Of a DNA stretch of 50,742 bases, positions 1-7,642 are shown in pieces. The notes under the pieces are model-generated. The model did no database searches. It was not told where the DNA came from and saw nothing but the letters and a program-made list of their open reading frames with translations. Source of the DNA: Verrucomicrobiota bacterium (GTDB taxonomy: Bacteria > Verrucomicrobiota > Verrucomicrobiia > Limisphaerales > SIBE01). The stretch spans positions 1 to 50,742 of the forward strand of contig JAIPJX010000014.1 in NCBI GenBank assembly GCA_021733945.1, read 5' to 3'. Position numbers and translations under genes: made by a program. Every line of letters begins with the position of its first letter. The stretch's first letter is position 1.

Positions 1-1
1 G

Positions 2-460
2 TGGCGGGTCACCGCGGAAGCACAGGCCGGCTACGTGCTCATGCACATGCAGGGGCATCCGGAAACGATGCAGGAGAACCCCTGCTACAAGGATGTGGTT
101 GCGGAAATCGCCCAATTCTTCACCGAGCAAACGAGTCGGGTCGAGCGTGCCGGCGTCGAACCCGAACGAATTGTGCTGGACGTGGGAATTGGCTTTGGAA
201 AAGGGATCAAACACAATTTAATGTTGCTGGCAGCACTAAAGCACTTTACAAAGCTTAAGCGCCCGCTGCTACTTGGGGCTTCGCGGAAATCGTTTATAGG
301 AAAGCTGCTTGGAGCAGACGAAGAACGGCGCTTGGCAGCCTCTCTGGCCTGCGCGTGTTGGGCGGTGCAATGTGGGGTTCAAATCATTCGCACACATGAC
401 GTGTTTGAGACGGTACAAGCCGTTCGAATGACTGAGTTGATCCTCGAGAATCGAGACTAG
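2..460 (+). CDS. folP: Dihydropteroate synthase, C-terminal part (5' end outside window)
   Basis: Only the last 152 residues are present; the frame is open from base 2 and the start lies upstream of the window. The enzyme condenses p-aminobenzoate with dihydropterin pyrophosphate in folate synthesis in the cytoplasm. The visible part carries family landmarks: an MHMQG-type segment followed by P-x-T-M-Q (usually M-H-M-x-G-x-P-x-x-M), a DVGIGFGK loop (usually D-P-G-I-G-F-G-K) and the pterin/phosphate-binding GASRKSFIG motif. Its TAG stop shares one base with the GTG start of cdaA, so the two are probably cotranscribed. In the DPGIGFGK loop the usual Pro is Val here. The assignment is firm; completeness cannot be judged. 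Confidence 0.93.
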   Translation, partial: WRVTAEAQAGYVLMHMQGHPETMQENPCYKDVVAEIAQFFTEQTSRVERAGVEPERIVLDVGIGFGKGIKHNLMLLAALKHFTKLKRPLLLGASRKSFIGKLLGADEERRLAASLACACWAVQCGVQIIRTHDVFETVQAVRMTELILENRD

Positions 461-1284
461 TGGATTTGGAGTTACAGACCATTTGGCGGTTTGTCGTCGA
501 AATCATCATTTTGGCGGTCGGCTTCTATTATGCCTTCATGTTCATGCGCGGCACCCGGGGCTGGCCCGTGGTCATCGGGTTCGCAGTGATTCTCGGCATC
601 ACCCTTTTGACCACCTTCCTGGAGCTGCAGGTGCTGAACATTCTCCTGCGCGGATTCCTGGCGGTATCGGCTTTTGCCGCGCTCGTGATCTTTCAACCCG
701 AGGTGCGCCGGTTGTTGGCGGAGCTGGGCAATCTCCCCATGTTCAGTTCGGCACGGGAAGAGCGGGAGAACATCGAGGTGATCGTGCAGGCCGCGGAGCG
801 GCTCTCCGAAGCGCGCATCGGGGCTCTGATGGCGATCGAGAAAACGATCCACCTGCAGGAGGTTGTTGAGTCGGGCATCATTGTCGACTGCGAGGCCACG
901 CCTGAGATGCTCGAAACCATCTTTTTCCCCAACAACGCCGTGCATGACGGCGGGGTGATCATCAAGGGCGATCGCATTGCGTGCGCCGCCTGCATCTTCC
1001 CACTGACCCAAAGGCAGGATCTCAACCCCTCGCTTGGCACGCGCCACAGGGCCGCGATCGGAATGAGCGAGGAAACCGATGCCGCGGTCGTGATTATTTC
1101 CGAGGAATCCGGGGCGATTTCGCACGCCTACAAGGGACATCTGGTCCGGGGCGTCACCGAGGAGGAACTCCGAGCGTTCCTCAGTTCGGTGTTTGTCAAG
1201 CCGGTGAGCGGCCGCTCCCGGCGCAACGACTCCAGCCGCGAACCGGCTTCCATTCCGGTCGTCACCAAGGCGCAGGAGAAATAA
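460..1284 (+). CDS. cdaA: Diadenylate cyclase CdaA (c-di-AMP synthase)
   Basis: This 274-residue membrane enzyme would make c-di-AMP from two ATP. Hydrophobic segments at about residues 12-95 form the N-terminal membrane anchor, and the DisA_N (DAC) catalytic domain follows at about 105-255. The RHR motif is present at residues 195-197. The usual DGA motif reads D163-G164-G165, with Gly in place of Ala. The GTG start at 460 overlaps the folP stop; it is chosen because the first membrane helix begins just after it. A ybbR/cdaR-like gene and glmM follow directly, reproducing the cdaA-cdaR-glmM order known from Firmicutes, where CdaR and GlmM modulate the cyclase. Function is firm at family level. 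Whether the DGG variant is fully active cannot be seen. Confidence 0.93.
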   Translation: MDLELQTIWRFVVEIIILAVGFYYAFMFMRGTRGWPVVIGFAVILGITLLTTFLELQVLNILLRGFLAVSAFAALVIFQPEVRRLLAELGNLPMFSSAREERENIEVIVQAAERLSEARIGALMAIEKTIHLQEVVESGIIVDCEATPEMLETIFFPNNAVHDGGVIIKGDRIACAACIFPLTQRQDLNPSLGTRHRAAIGMSEETDAAVVIISEESGAISHAYKGHLVRGVTEEELRAFLSSVFVKPVSGRSRRNDSSREPASIPVVTKAQEK

Positions 1285-1287
1285 CCA

Positions 1288-1758
1288 ATGGGCCTGCCCA
1301 ATTTTATACTCTCCAATCTGCGCTGGAAACTGGTCGCTTTGTGCCTTGCGGTCGCGGTTTGGTTTACGGTCCGGTTCTCGCTCGTGGGTGACATCCGGCC
1401 CCAGTTCCTGGGGCCTGCCACCGAATCCACCTTCAACGCCATCCCGGTGCAGACCCTGACCATGCCGGGTGACCAGCGCGTCTTTCAGATTTCACCCCGG
1501 GAAGTGGAGGTCAAGATCCGGAGACCAGGAACTCGCACCGATCAGGTTCTCTCATCCAGTGACATCAACGTCTTTGTGAACATTGGCGAAACCACCCTGG
1601 TCTCAGGGCTCAGCCGGGTCATGGCAGTCCAGGTGCACACCCCCAAAGGCGTCGAAATCGTCAGCCTCAATCCGGCTTCCGTAGCGGTTGAACAAATCGC
1701 AACCCTCCCGGATCCGCCCCCGGGCCAGTCCCTGACAAACAGCCTCATCAAACCATGA
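1288..1758 (+). CDS. YbbR/CdaR-like membrane-anchored protein
   Basis: A 156-residue protein with one N-terminal membrane helix (about residues 12-30, including LVALCLAVAVWFTV) and a short extracytoplasmic part resembling one YbbR repeat. Characterised CdaR proteins carry several YbbR repeats, so this is a reduced version. It starts 3 bases after the cdaA stop and its last four bases (ATGA) overlap the glmM start, so translation is probably coupled. In Firmicutes CdaR binds and regulates CdaA from outside the membrane. The same role is inferred here from gene order rather than strong sequence identity. Confidence 0.75.
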   Translation: MGLPNFILSNLRWKLVALCLAVAVWFTVRFSLVGDIRPQFLGPATESTFNAIPVQTLTMPGDQRVFQISPREVEVKIRRPGTRTDQVLSSSDINVFVNIGETTLVSGLSRVMAVQVHTPKGVEIVSLNPASVAVEQIATLPDPPPGQSLTNSLIKP

Positions 1759-3137
1759 AGAAGCCCATTAAGATCTTTGGAACCGATGGTGTCCGTGGAA
1801 CCGCGAACATCGAACCGGTCACAGCGGAAACCGCGCTCAAACTCGGACGTGCCGCCGCCCACGTGTTCAAAAACCTTCCCGACCCATCCCGCGGTCGCGG
1901 ACGCCACAAGATTGTGGTCGGAAAGGATACGCGTCTCTCGGGTTACATGCTCGAAAATGCACTTTCCTCGGGAATTCTTTCGATGGGGGTTGACGTGCTT
2001 TTCATCGGGCCCCTGCCCACACCCGGGGTCGCCTATGTGACCCGAAGCCTTCGGGCGGATGCCGGAATTGTCATCACGGCCTCGCACAATCCGTATGACG
2101 ACAACGGAATCAAGTTCTTCCGGCCGGATGGATACAAATTGGATGATGTTGTCGAGAACGAGATCGAGGAGCTGGTATTCAGCGGCGGGATCGAAAGTGT
2201 GCGTCCCACTGCGGACGCCATCGGCAAGGCGGTGCGTATCGATGACGCCCTGGGCCGGTACATCGAATTTGCCAAGGCGTCCTTCCCAAAGGGTCTCACG
2301 CTTGAAGGAATGCGGATTGTTGTCGACTGCGCCAACGGTGCCGCCTACAAGGCCACCCCCTGCGTACTCCGTGAACTGGGTGCCGAGGTCATGGTGCTCT
2401 CCGACCGCCCGGACGGCAAAAACATCAACAAGGATTGCGGGGCAATGCATCCGCAGGCCTTCTGTCAGAAGGTTCACGAATATCGGGCGGACATCGGAAT
2501 TGCGCACGACGGGGACGCCGATCGCGTGCTGCTCTGCGACGAACGCGGGGTGTTGGTCGATGGGGACGACATCATGGCGATCGCCGCCACTCATATGCTG
2601 GCGCAGGGCACGTTGAACAACAAGACGCTGGTGACAACCGTCATGAGCAACGCCGGCCTTGAGAGCAAGATCCTCGAGCTGGGTGGCAGCGTTGTCCGGA
2701 CCGCAGTCGGTGACAAGAACGTGATCGATGAAATGCTCCGCAATGGATTCAATTTTGGGGGCGAACAGAGCGGTCATTTGATTTTCACCGACCACGGCAC
2801 CACCGGAGACGGTCTGGTGGCCGCCCTCCAGATCCTTCGGATCATGAAGGCCGAAAACACCTCCCTGTCGCATCTGGCCGCGTGCTGGACACGGTTTCCG
2901 CAACTGGTGCAGAACGTTCGGGTCCGCGAAAAGCGTCCGTTCGCAGAACTCAACGGGATTCTCGACATGGTTGCCAAGGCGGAAACGGAATTGAAGGAAC
3001 ACGCGGGCCGGATTCTGCTCCGTTACTCGGGAACCGAACCCAAAGCCCGACTCCTGTTGGAAGGTCGTGAAGCGGCAGTCCTGGAGCGTTGGGGCAAGAC
3101 CATCTGCGATTCCATTCGGCAACAGATCGGTGCCTGA
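1755..3137 (+). CDS. glmM: Phosphoglucosamine mutase GlmM
   Basis: A 460-residue cytoplasmic enzyme converting glucosamine-6-phosphate to glucosamine-1-phosphate for UDP-GlcNAc, peptidoglycan and LPS synthesis. It opens with FGTDGVRG. The phosphoserine loop TASHNP has its serine at residue 110, the metal-binding loop is DGDADR, the sugar-binding segment is GGEQSGH, and the C-terminal phosphate-binding loop is RYSGTEPK. Length is normal for the family. The ATG overlaps the upstream ybbR-like gene by 4 bp, placing it last in a folP-cdaA-ybbR-glmM operon. GlmM is known to bind and inhibit CdaA in several Gram-positive bacteria, so linkage here fits cross-talk between cell-wall precursor supply and c-di-AMP. 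Confidence 0.96.
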   Translation: MKKPIKIFGTDGVRGTANIEPVTAETALKLGRAAAHVFKNLPDPSRGRGRHKIVVGKDTRLSGYMLENALSSGILSMGVDVLFIGPLPTPGVAYVTRSLRADAGIVITASHNPYDDNGIKFFRPDGYKLDDVVENEIEELVFSGGIESVRPTADAIGKAVRIDDALGRYIEFAKASFPKGLTLEGMRIVVDCANGAAYKATPCVLRELGAEVMVLSDRPDGKNINKDCGAMHPQAFCQKVHEYRADIGIAHDGDADRVLLCDERGVLVDGDDIMAIAATHMLAQGTLNNKTLVTTVMSNAGLESKILELGGSVVRTAVGDKNVIDEMLRNGFNFGGEQSGHLIFTDHGTTGDGLVAALQILRIMKAENTSLSHLAACWTRFPQLVQNVRVREKRPFAELNGILDMVAKAETELKEHAGRILLRYSGTEPKARLLLEGREAAVLERWGKTICDSIRQQIGA

Positions 3138-3243
3138 ACCCGTCCGGCGGGTGTGGAAAGAGCGAGAGGGACAACGAGCGACTCGGCGGGACGCCTTGCG
3201 GACCCGTTCCAGTTCCCAGCCGAAAGCCCCACTGCCTGGGGCC

Positions 3244-4038
3244 TTATCGGATCGCCAGAGACTGGGGATGCAGACGACCGATGACTTCCCCCGGCAACCG
3301 GGTATCCAAAGACCCCGGCAGCGGCATTTCCAGTTGCACATGCCCGTCACAAAACACGGCATTGGCATTCCTGCCGTGCCTGAAATGAACGGTCGCCTCG
3401 GTCTGACTGAGGTAATAGAACTCCTCCAGCAGCGGGTTATCCGGAGAGGCTGGAAACTGGAACACGTTGACCTGGGCGGCGTCGGCAAACAACACCGTTC
3501 GTTCGGGGGATCGGATTCCCGTTGTGTCAACCGGAGGCTCCGGAGGCTCGGCCGACAGCTCGATGTTGTAACCGTATCCGTAGGCGGCTCCGGTTGCCTT
3601 GAGTTTCAGTTTCCGACTCGTGTAATCCATGGCGGGGCACACCTCGATGCCATCCCCCCCCAGGTAGCTGTAAAGCGCTCCCTGGGTCCGATCCAGACGG
3701 CGCTCGCCCTCCCTTCCGGTTTGCAGCCAACCGAACCAAAACCATCGTCCGCCATTTGAAGCTTCCCCCTTCCAGCGGAAGGTTCTCCCGCCCTGATCGC
3801 CCCAGTAGAGCTGGGCAGCGATTCCCAATTGTCGCAAATTGCCAACACATCGAACCCTCTGTGCTGAGCGGGTAGCGATCCGCAACGCCGGCAGGAGGAG
3901 CGCCGCAAGCACCCCGATGATCGCCATCACCACCAACAATTCCACCAGAGTAAAGGCACCGACGCTGCGCCGGCCCCACATGGGCCGGATGCGCCCTGAT
4001 CGGGGACTCCCAACTCCACGGTTCTGGTTCATCGGCAT
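3244..4038 (-). CDS. Type II secretion-like pseudopilin with H-X9-DG C-terminus
   Basis: A 264-residue prepilin-like protein. A basic leader of about 30 residues is followed by [25 protein letters not shown], the class III signal and hydrophobic helix processed by a prepilin peptidase (residues about 29-53, given here as its recognition core FTLVELL). The C-terminus holds an [12 protein letters not shown] stretch, exactly histidine, nine residues, DG. This 'H-X9-DG' signature is typical of the greatly expanded pseudopilin families of Planctomycetota and Verrucomicrobiota, whose role is unknown. It starts 18 bp after the secreted-protein gene on the same strand and may be cotranscribed under the same cobalamin riboswitch. 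The start could also be the second ATG at 4032. Confidence 0.85.
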   Translation of the reverse strand: MPMNQNRGVGSPRSGRIRPMWGRRSVGAFTLVELLVVMAIIGVLAALLLPALRIATRSAQRVRCVGNLRQLGIAAQLYWGDQGGRTFRWKGEASNGGRWFWFGWLQTGREGERRLDRTQGALYSYLGGDGIEVCPAMDYTSRKLKLKATGAAYGYGYNIELSAEPPEPPVDTTGIRSPERTVLFADAAQVNVFQFPASPDNPLLEEFYYLSQTEATVHFRHGRNANAVFCDGHVQLEMPLPGSLDTRLPGEVIGRLHPQSLAIR

Positions 4039-4056
4039 GGGTTGAGCTCCGCGGTA

Positions 4057-5718
4057 TCACGGTCGTTCCCCACGAATCCGATAAAACCCACGGTCAGACG
4101 CACGTCCGGGATCACCCAGCTCCATCCAACCTCCAGTGCCGGTCTTCGGTTCCCCCACCCTCGTCCACTCGCCGAGGTTCAGGGACCGTTCCAGCTGGTA
4201 GTTCCACCCGGAACGACACAGGAAGCGGCACCTCCAGTCGTCACCCTCCAACCTCCCGGAAAGCCTGGAAACCGGGCCGTCCGGATAAGCCAGAACGATG
4301 TTGTCGATGAGCCCGTGGGCCAGGATCGAACCGTCCGCGCCGCTTTCATTAAAACTGCTGACCGCGAAGGCATCCAGTTCAAACCCGGTGAAACCGGCGG
4401 GCAATTGAACGGTCTCAACCGGCGCCAACGGTTCGCCATTGCGCAGGATCCGGGTCGAGAGCGTTTGATCCACCGCGCTGAAACGCATCGAAACACGAAA
4501 CCGATCCTCCAGGGTCAACTCCATGGGGAAGGTGAAACCGGGATGAAACTGATTGCTGCCGGAGACGATGACGGGCGACACCGTAGCGCCGAAGCCTGAA
4601 TCTGGGAAATAGTTAAACTCGACGAGATTTGGAGATTGGCTCCCGGTCCCGCGGCGAAATTCAGTACTGGTGGCATGACCCAGATTCAACAGTCCGGTCG
4701 CGAGCTGAAAGGTATAGGGGGTGGCGGGCCGCAACCCAATGGCGACGTCCTGCAGCGTCAGATCAAATCCGAACTCAAAGTCGTCCTCGGGCCCGAGCGT
4801 TCGCTTGAGAGGAATATGGAAATAGCTGTTCGGCCTGGCCGAATCCCAGGTCGCCCGCAGGGCCTTGGCCTGAGCATCCCAGGCAAACAGCGCGCGATCC
4901 CCAGAGGTCAACCACCCTGTTTCGGCGGGATCGCGATCAAAGGTCTCAACCACAACCTGTCCGTCCGCAACCGTTGCAATCGCGTCAATCTCCACCGACC
5001 CTTCCATCACCTCGATCCGGACATACCGAACGGGATCCAGGACGACCGGCAGTCCGGAGGGATCCCTGGCCCAGGCCAAATCGAAGCCGGTTCCTCCAGC
5101 CGAACCCGCGTATCGCGTGCGAATTCCCATCAAATCAGTCCCCGCGAAAGAATCCGGCACCATCGCGGGATCAACGGCCCGATTCGGATCCCCTTCACCG
5201 TCTGTTGGCGCAAACCCATCGACTCCGGGTGCCAGGGAGGCATCCAGAGTGAAATAGGTCACATTGTCGGCACTCACCGAAACCCGGGTCGCGCCGGTCG
5301 AAGCACCGAACAATGTGCCGTCGGTGATTCCTCCACCGGAGAAAACACCATTGGTAATCACGAACCCGGAACTGCCAAAAATAATAAAATCCAACCCGAA
5401 TGGATTCGAGCCGAGATCCACGGCGGGCGTGCTCAGTTGCACGGTCAATGATCCTCCAGCCCCGACCGAGAGCAGCTGTTCGCTCAGATAGGGTGGGCTG
5501 AACGGATCCACAGGTCCACCGAACGGCCCCGGAGTGCGGGTGGAGGGAGCGCCGAGCACGGCCGGTGTATTTGTGTAGCCATTCCCGCTCCCGAACTCGG
5601 TAGCGTAACCCTCTCCAGGGACATACCCAACGACCGCATCCACAAAACCTGCGCCTTGAACGGCGACGACAACACCGATTGCCACGGTAGCGGCAACCAA
5701 CGAACGAAACTTAAACAT
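4057..5718 (-). CDS. Secreted protein downstream of a cobalamin riboswitch, function unknown
   Basis: A 553-residue protein with a clear signal peptide (about residues 1-22, MFKFRSLVAATVAIG followed by a VQGA cleavage region). The mature start has the motif VPGEGYATEFGSGNGY and then a segment rich in Gly, Pro and Ser. The middle (about 250-460) resembles a beta-sandwich of the lectin or laminin-G kind: alternating beta-type hydrophobic pattern, no catalytic motif seen. The C-terminus (about 485-553) contains YQLERSLNLGEW and ends GFYRIRGERP, a module frequent at the end of Verrucomicrobiota secreted proteins. No PEP-CTERM or LPXTG anchor is visible. The only in-frame start is at 5718, since a stop lies five codons upstream. 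Because a B12 riboswitch precedes it, a role in corrinoid capture at the cell surface is possible. That is inference from regulation only. Confidence 0.8.
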   Translation of the reverse strand: MFKFRSLVAATVAIGVVVAVQGAGFVDAVVGYVPGEGYATEFGSGNGYTNTPAVLGAPSTRTPGPFGGPVDPFSPPYLSEQLLSVGAGGSLTVQLSTPAVDLGSNPFGLDFIIFGSSGFVITNGVFSGGGITDGTLFGASTGATRVSVSADNVTYFTLDASLAPGVDGFAPTDGEGDPNRAVDPAMVPDSFAGTDLMGIRTRYAGSAGGTGFDLAWARDPSGLPVVLDPVRYVRIEVMEGSVEIDAIATVADGQVVVETFDRDPAETGWLTSGDRALFAWDAQAKALRATWDSARPNSYFHIPLKRTLGPEDDFEFGFDLTLQDVAIGLRPATPYTFQLATGLLNLGHATSTEFRRGTGSQSPNLVEFNYFPDSGFGATVSPVIVSGSNQFHPGFTFPMELTLEDRFRVSMRFSAVDQTLSTRILRNGEPLAPVETVQLPAGFTGFELDAFAVSSFNESGADGSILAHGLIDNIVLAYPDGPVSRLSGRLEGDDWRCRFLCRSGWNYQLERSLNLGEWTRVGEPKTGTGGWMELGDPGRASDRGFYRIRGERP

Positions 5719-5731
5719 AGAACTGGTCCAT
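5711..5731 (-). other. Possible six-codon leader ORF overlapping the secreted-protein start
   Basis: An ATG at 5731 lies 6 bases after a strong GGAGGAG and encodes MDQFYV before a TAA that overlaps the second and third codons of the secreted-protein gene. The strongest Shine-Dalgarno sequence here is spaced for this mini-ORF rather than for the ATG at 5718, about 19 bases further on. It could couple translation by termination-reinitiation. Chance occurrence is quite possible for so short a frame. Confidence 0.3.
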
Positions 5732-5737
5732 CAATCG

Positions 5738-5759
5738 CTCCTCCGGACAACCGGAGGAG
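5738..5759 (-). promoter_or_regulatory. Hairpin sequestering the Shine-Dalgarno sequence
   Basis: A perfect 9-bp inverted repeat (CTCCTCCGG / CCGGAGGAG) with a 4-base loop. On the minus-strand transcript the 3' arm contains GGAGGAG, the only good ribosome-binding sequence before the secreted-protein gene. When the hairpin is closed the SD is paired. Together with the upstream riboswitch this looks like a translational control element, or a second control layer. Confidence 0.6.
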
Positions 5760-5794
5760 TCATTAACATTGAGAGACCAGAGTGGAGCCTGGGC

Positions 5795-5834
5795 AAAAAA
5801 AAGCCTTCAGACTCACACAAAACGAGAATGAAGG
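5795..5834 (-). terminator. Probable intrinsic terminator in the riboswitch leader
   Basis: On the minus strand CCTTCA (with a further CTC after a 2x2 internal loop) pairs with GAG..TGAAGG around a 9-base loop, and eight U residues follow immediately (plus-strand A-run 5795-5802). It sits between the cobalamin riboswitch and the gene it precedes, the usual place for a transcription-terminating expression platform. The stem is moderate (6 + 3 bp), so efficiency is uncertain. Confidence 0.55.
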
Positions 5835-5901
5835 TAATCGCATTCCGCCGGTTACGGACCGGCGGACTGGCCTCATCCTTCTCTTCTGCGGAGAAGTTGA
5901 A

Positions 5902-5937
5902 CGCACGAACCTGCCACAGCTGTGGCGTGCTCGTGCG
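5902..5937 (-). promoter_or_regulatory. Strong hairpin just downstream of the riboswitch core
   Basis: CGCACGAAC (5902-5910) pairs with GCTCGTGCG (5929-5937), allowing one G-U pair. Inside it is the 14-base palindrome GCCACAGCTGTGGC, so the whole forms a two-part stem of 9 and 5 bp with a 2x2 internal loop. It begins about 12 bases after the B12 box on the transcript and has no U-tract, so it is not itself a terminator. A second perfect hairpin (7-bp stem, 5845-5865) follows it. Both are candidates for alternative pairing between riboswitch and terminator. Confidence 0.45.
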
Positions 5938-5949
5938 GACGAGCACAGT

Positions 5950-6085
5950 TAAACCGGTATCCTGACTTTCAGGCTTCGATCCTTACTTCCGCCTTCCCTA
6001 CCGCGTTAGCGGGGTGGCCCTGGAAGCTTGTAGCCTGTTACAGTGGCGCAACCGTCCTCGATTTTCACGAGGTTCCCAGTCATTT
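5950..6085 (-). ncRNA. Cobalamin (B12) riboswitch
   Basis: Read on the minus strand, the segment has the conserved cobalamin aptamer elements in the right order: GGGAACC near 6077, GTGAAAATC, then GACGGTTGCGCCACTGTAAC, then GGGAAGGCGGAAGTAAGGATC, and finally the B12 box AAGTCAGGATACC ending near 5956. Spacing matches the adenosylcobalamin-class aptamer. It lies upstream of the minus-strand secreted-protein and pseudopilin genes and divergent from glgC. This is the main content of the 574-base gap between the secreted-protein gene and glgC. The remainder (about 6086-6292) holds only the divergent promoter region, with no further gene seen. Confidence 0.92.
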
Positions 6086-6226
6086 AACTGCATAAACACA
6101 CGACCCTGTATGGTCGATGATATCAAAGAACTCTGTTGAGGATCCTAATCCACCGCTCCCCCCTGAGCCAAGGCAATAATGCAACCGAATTCGGACCTGG
6201 AAAACCGCGGAATTCAGGAATGTCTC

Positions 6227-6256
6227 TTGCCCTCACGCGGAATCTCGTCGTAAATA
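6227..6256 (+). promoter_or_regulatory. Possible sigma70-type promoter for glgC
   Basis: TTGCCC (6227-6232) and TAAATA (6251-6256) are separated by 18 bases and lie about 37 bases before the glgC ATG. The match to the -35/-10 consensus is only moderate and no experimental signal is available from sequence alone. Confidence 0.25.
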
Positions 6257-6292
6257 GGTCGTGATTTCTATGCCGAACCAAAAGGACAAACG

Positions 6293-7603
6293 ATGACGCA
6301 CCAGAATCTGCACCTTCCAGTCAACCCGGATAGCGTCTTCACAATCATTCTGGGCGGCGGACAGGGCACCCGCCTGTTCCCGCTGACCAAGGAACGAGCC
6401 AAACCGGCGGTGCCGCTGGGCGGAAAGTATCGCCTGGTGGACATTCCGATCTCCAACTGCGTTAATTCAGGCCTGAAGAGGATGTACGTGATGACACAGT
6501 TCAACTCGGCCTCCCTGCACCGGCACATAGCCCAATCGTACAAGTTTGATCATTTTTCCAGGGGATTCGTTGAGATTCTGGCAGCCGAACAGACCCTGAC
6601 CGACACCTCCTGGTATCAGGGAACGGCCGACGCCGTGCGCAAGAATCTGATGCATTTGCTCAGCCATTCCTTTGATTACCTCCTGATCCTGAGCGGCGAC
6701 CAGCTTTACCGGATGGATTATCGCTCGATCCTGCAGCGGCACACCGAGACCCAGGCGGAAATCACCGTGGCGACCCTTCCCGTCCGTCGACCGGATGTTC
6801 CCGGGTTCGGCATCATGCAGATGGAGTCCGATTACCGGATCAAGCGATTCGTCGAGAAACCGAAGGACCCGGCCGTGCAGGACACACTCCGACTCGAACC
6901 CGAGTGGTATCCCAAGCTTGGGCTCGAAGGCTCCGAGGAACTCTTTCTGGCATCGATGGGCATCTATGTCTTCAACCGGGACGTGCTCACCCGGTTGCTG
7001 GACAACGATCTGATGGATTTCGGAAAACACATCATTCCGCAGGCGATCCAGACTCAGCGGGTGTTTGCCTACGTGTTTCACGATTACTGGGAAGACATCG
7101 GGACCATCCGCGCATTCTTCGAGGCAAACCTGGACCTGACGTCATCCAAGCCCCGGTTTAATTTCTTCGACATGGCGGCACCGATCTTCACCCACCCCCG
7201 ATACCTGCCGGCCTCCAAGATCCACGGTGGGTCCATTGAAGAATCCCTGATCGCCGACGGGTGCATCATCGATCACGCCGCGCTGGAACGAACCTCACTT
7301 GGAATTCGAAGTTTTGTGGCGCAGGGCGCCAGGCTCAATCGTGTGATTGTCATGGGCAACGACTACTATGAATCGGCCGAGTCGATCACCCGGCATGAAT
7401 CTGAAGGAAAACCACGAATCGGAATCGGCAAGGGCACCCGGATCGAAAACGCCATCATCGATAAGAACGCGCGAATCGGGAACAATTGCGTGCTGTCGCC
7501 CGCCGGCAAACCGGAAACGTTCGACCATCCCCTCTACTACATTCGGGACGGAATCGTCATGGTTCCAAAGAACGGATTGATTCCTCACAACACCGTGATC
7601 TAA
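6293..7603 (+). CDS. glgC: Glucose-1-phosphate adenylyltransferase GlgC
   Basis: A 436-residue cytoplasmic enzyme making ADP-glucose from ATP and glucose-1-phosphate, the committing step of bacterial glycogen synthesis. The N-terminal nucleotidyltransferase domain has the signature GGGQGTRLFPLT with K-P-A-V-P, then YRLVDIPISNC and the ILSGDQLYRMDY metal-site region. VEKPKDP and the DYWEDIGT motif follow. The last ~130 residues form a left-handed beta-helix with repeated hexapeptides (GKGTRIENAIIDKNARIG). Length is normal. It heads a plus-strand group with glgE and a GH63 enzyme. No glycogen synthase (glgA) lies in the window, so its ADP-glucose is used by an enzyme encoded elsewhere. Confidence 0.95.
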   Translation: MTHQNLHLPVNPDSVFTIILGGGQGTRLFPLTKERAKPAVPLGGKYRLVDIPISNCVNSGLKRMYVMTQFNSASLHRHIAQSYKFDHFSRGFVEILAAEQTLTDTSWYQGTADAVRKNLMHLLSHSFDYLLILSGDQLYRMDYRSILQRHTETQAEITVATLPVRRPDVPGFGIMQMESDYRIKRFVEKPKDPAVQDTLRLEPEWYPKLGLEGSEELFLASMGIYVFNRDVLTRLLDNDLMDFGKHIIPQAIQTQRVFAYVFHDYWEDIGTIRAFFEANLDLTSSKPRFNFFDMAAPIFTHPRYLPASKIHGGSIEESLIADGCIIDHAALERTSLGIRSFVAQGARLNRVIVMGNDYYESAESITRHESEGKPRIGIGKGTRIENAIIDKNARIGNNCVLSPAGKPETFDHPLYYIRDGIVMVPKNGLIPHNTVI

Positions 7604-7642
7604 GTCCGGGGATCTGCACCTCAATTTCGAATCACCCTCTTT

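Noticed and set aside
1542..3530. 662-residue open frame on the minus strand opposite glmM
   Set aside because: It is antisense to strongly recognisable glmM and has low-complexity, Arg/Gly/Val-rich content with no domain. It is a by-product of GC-rich codon use.
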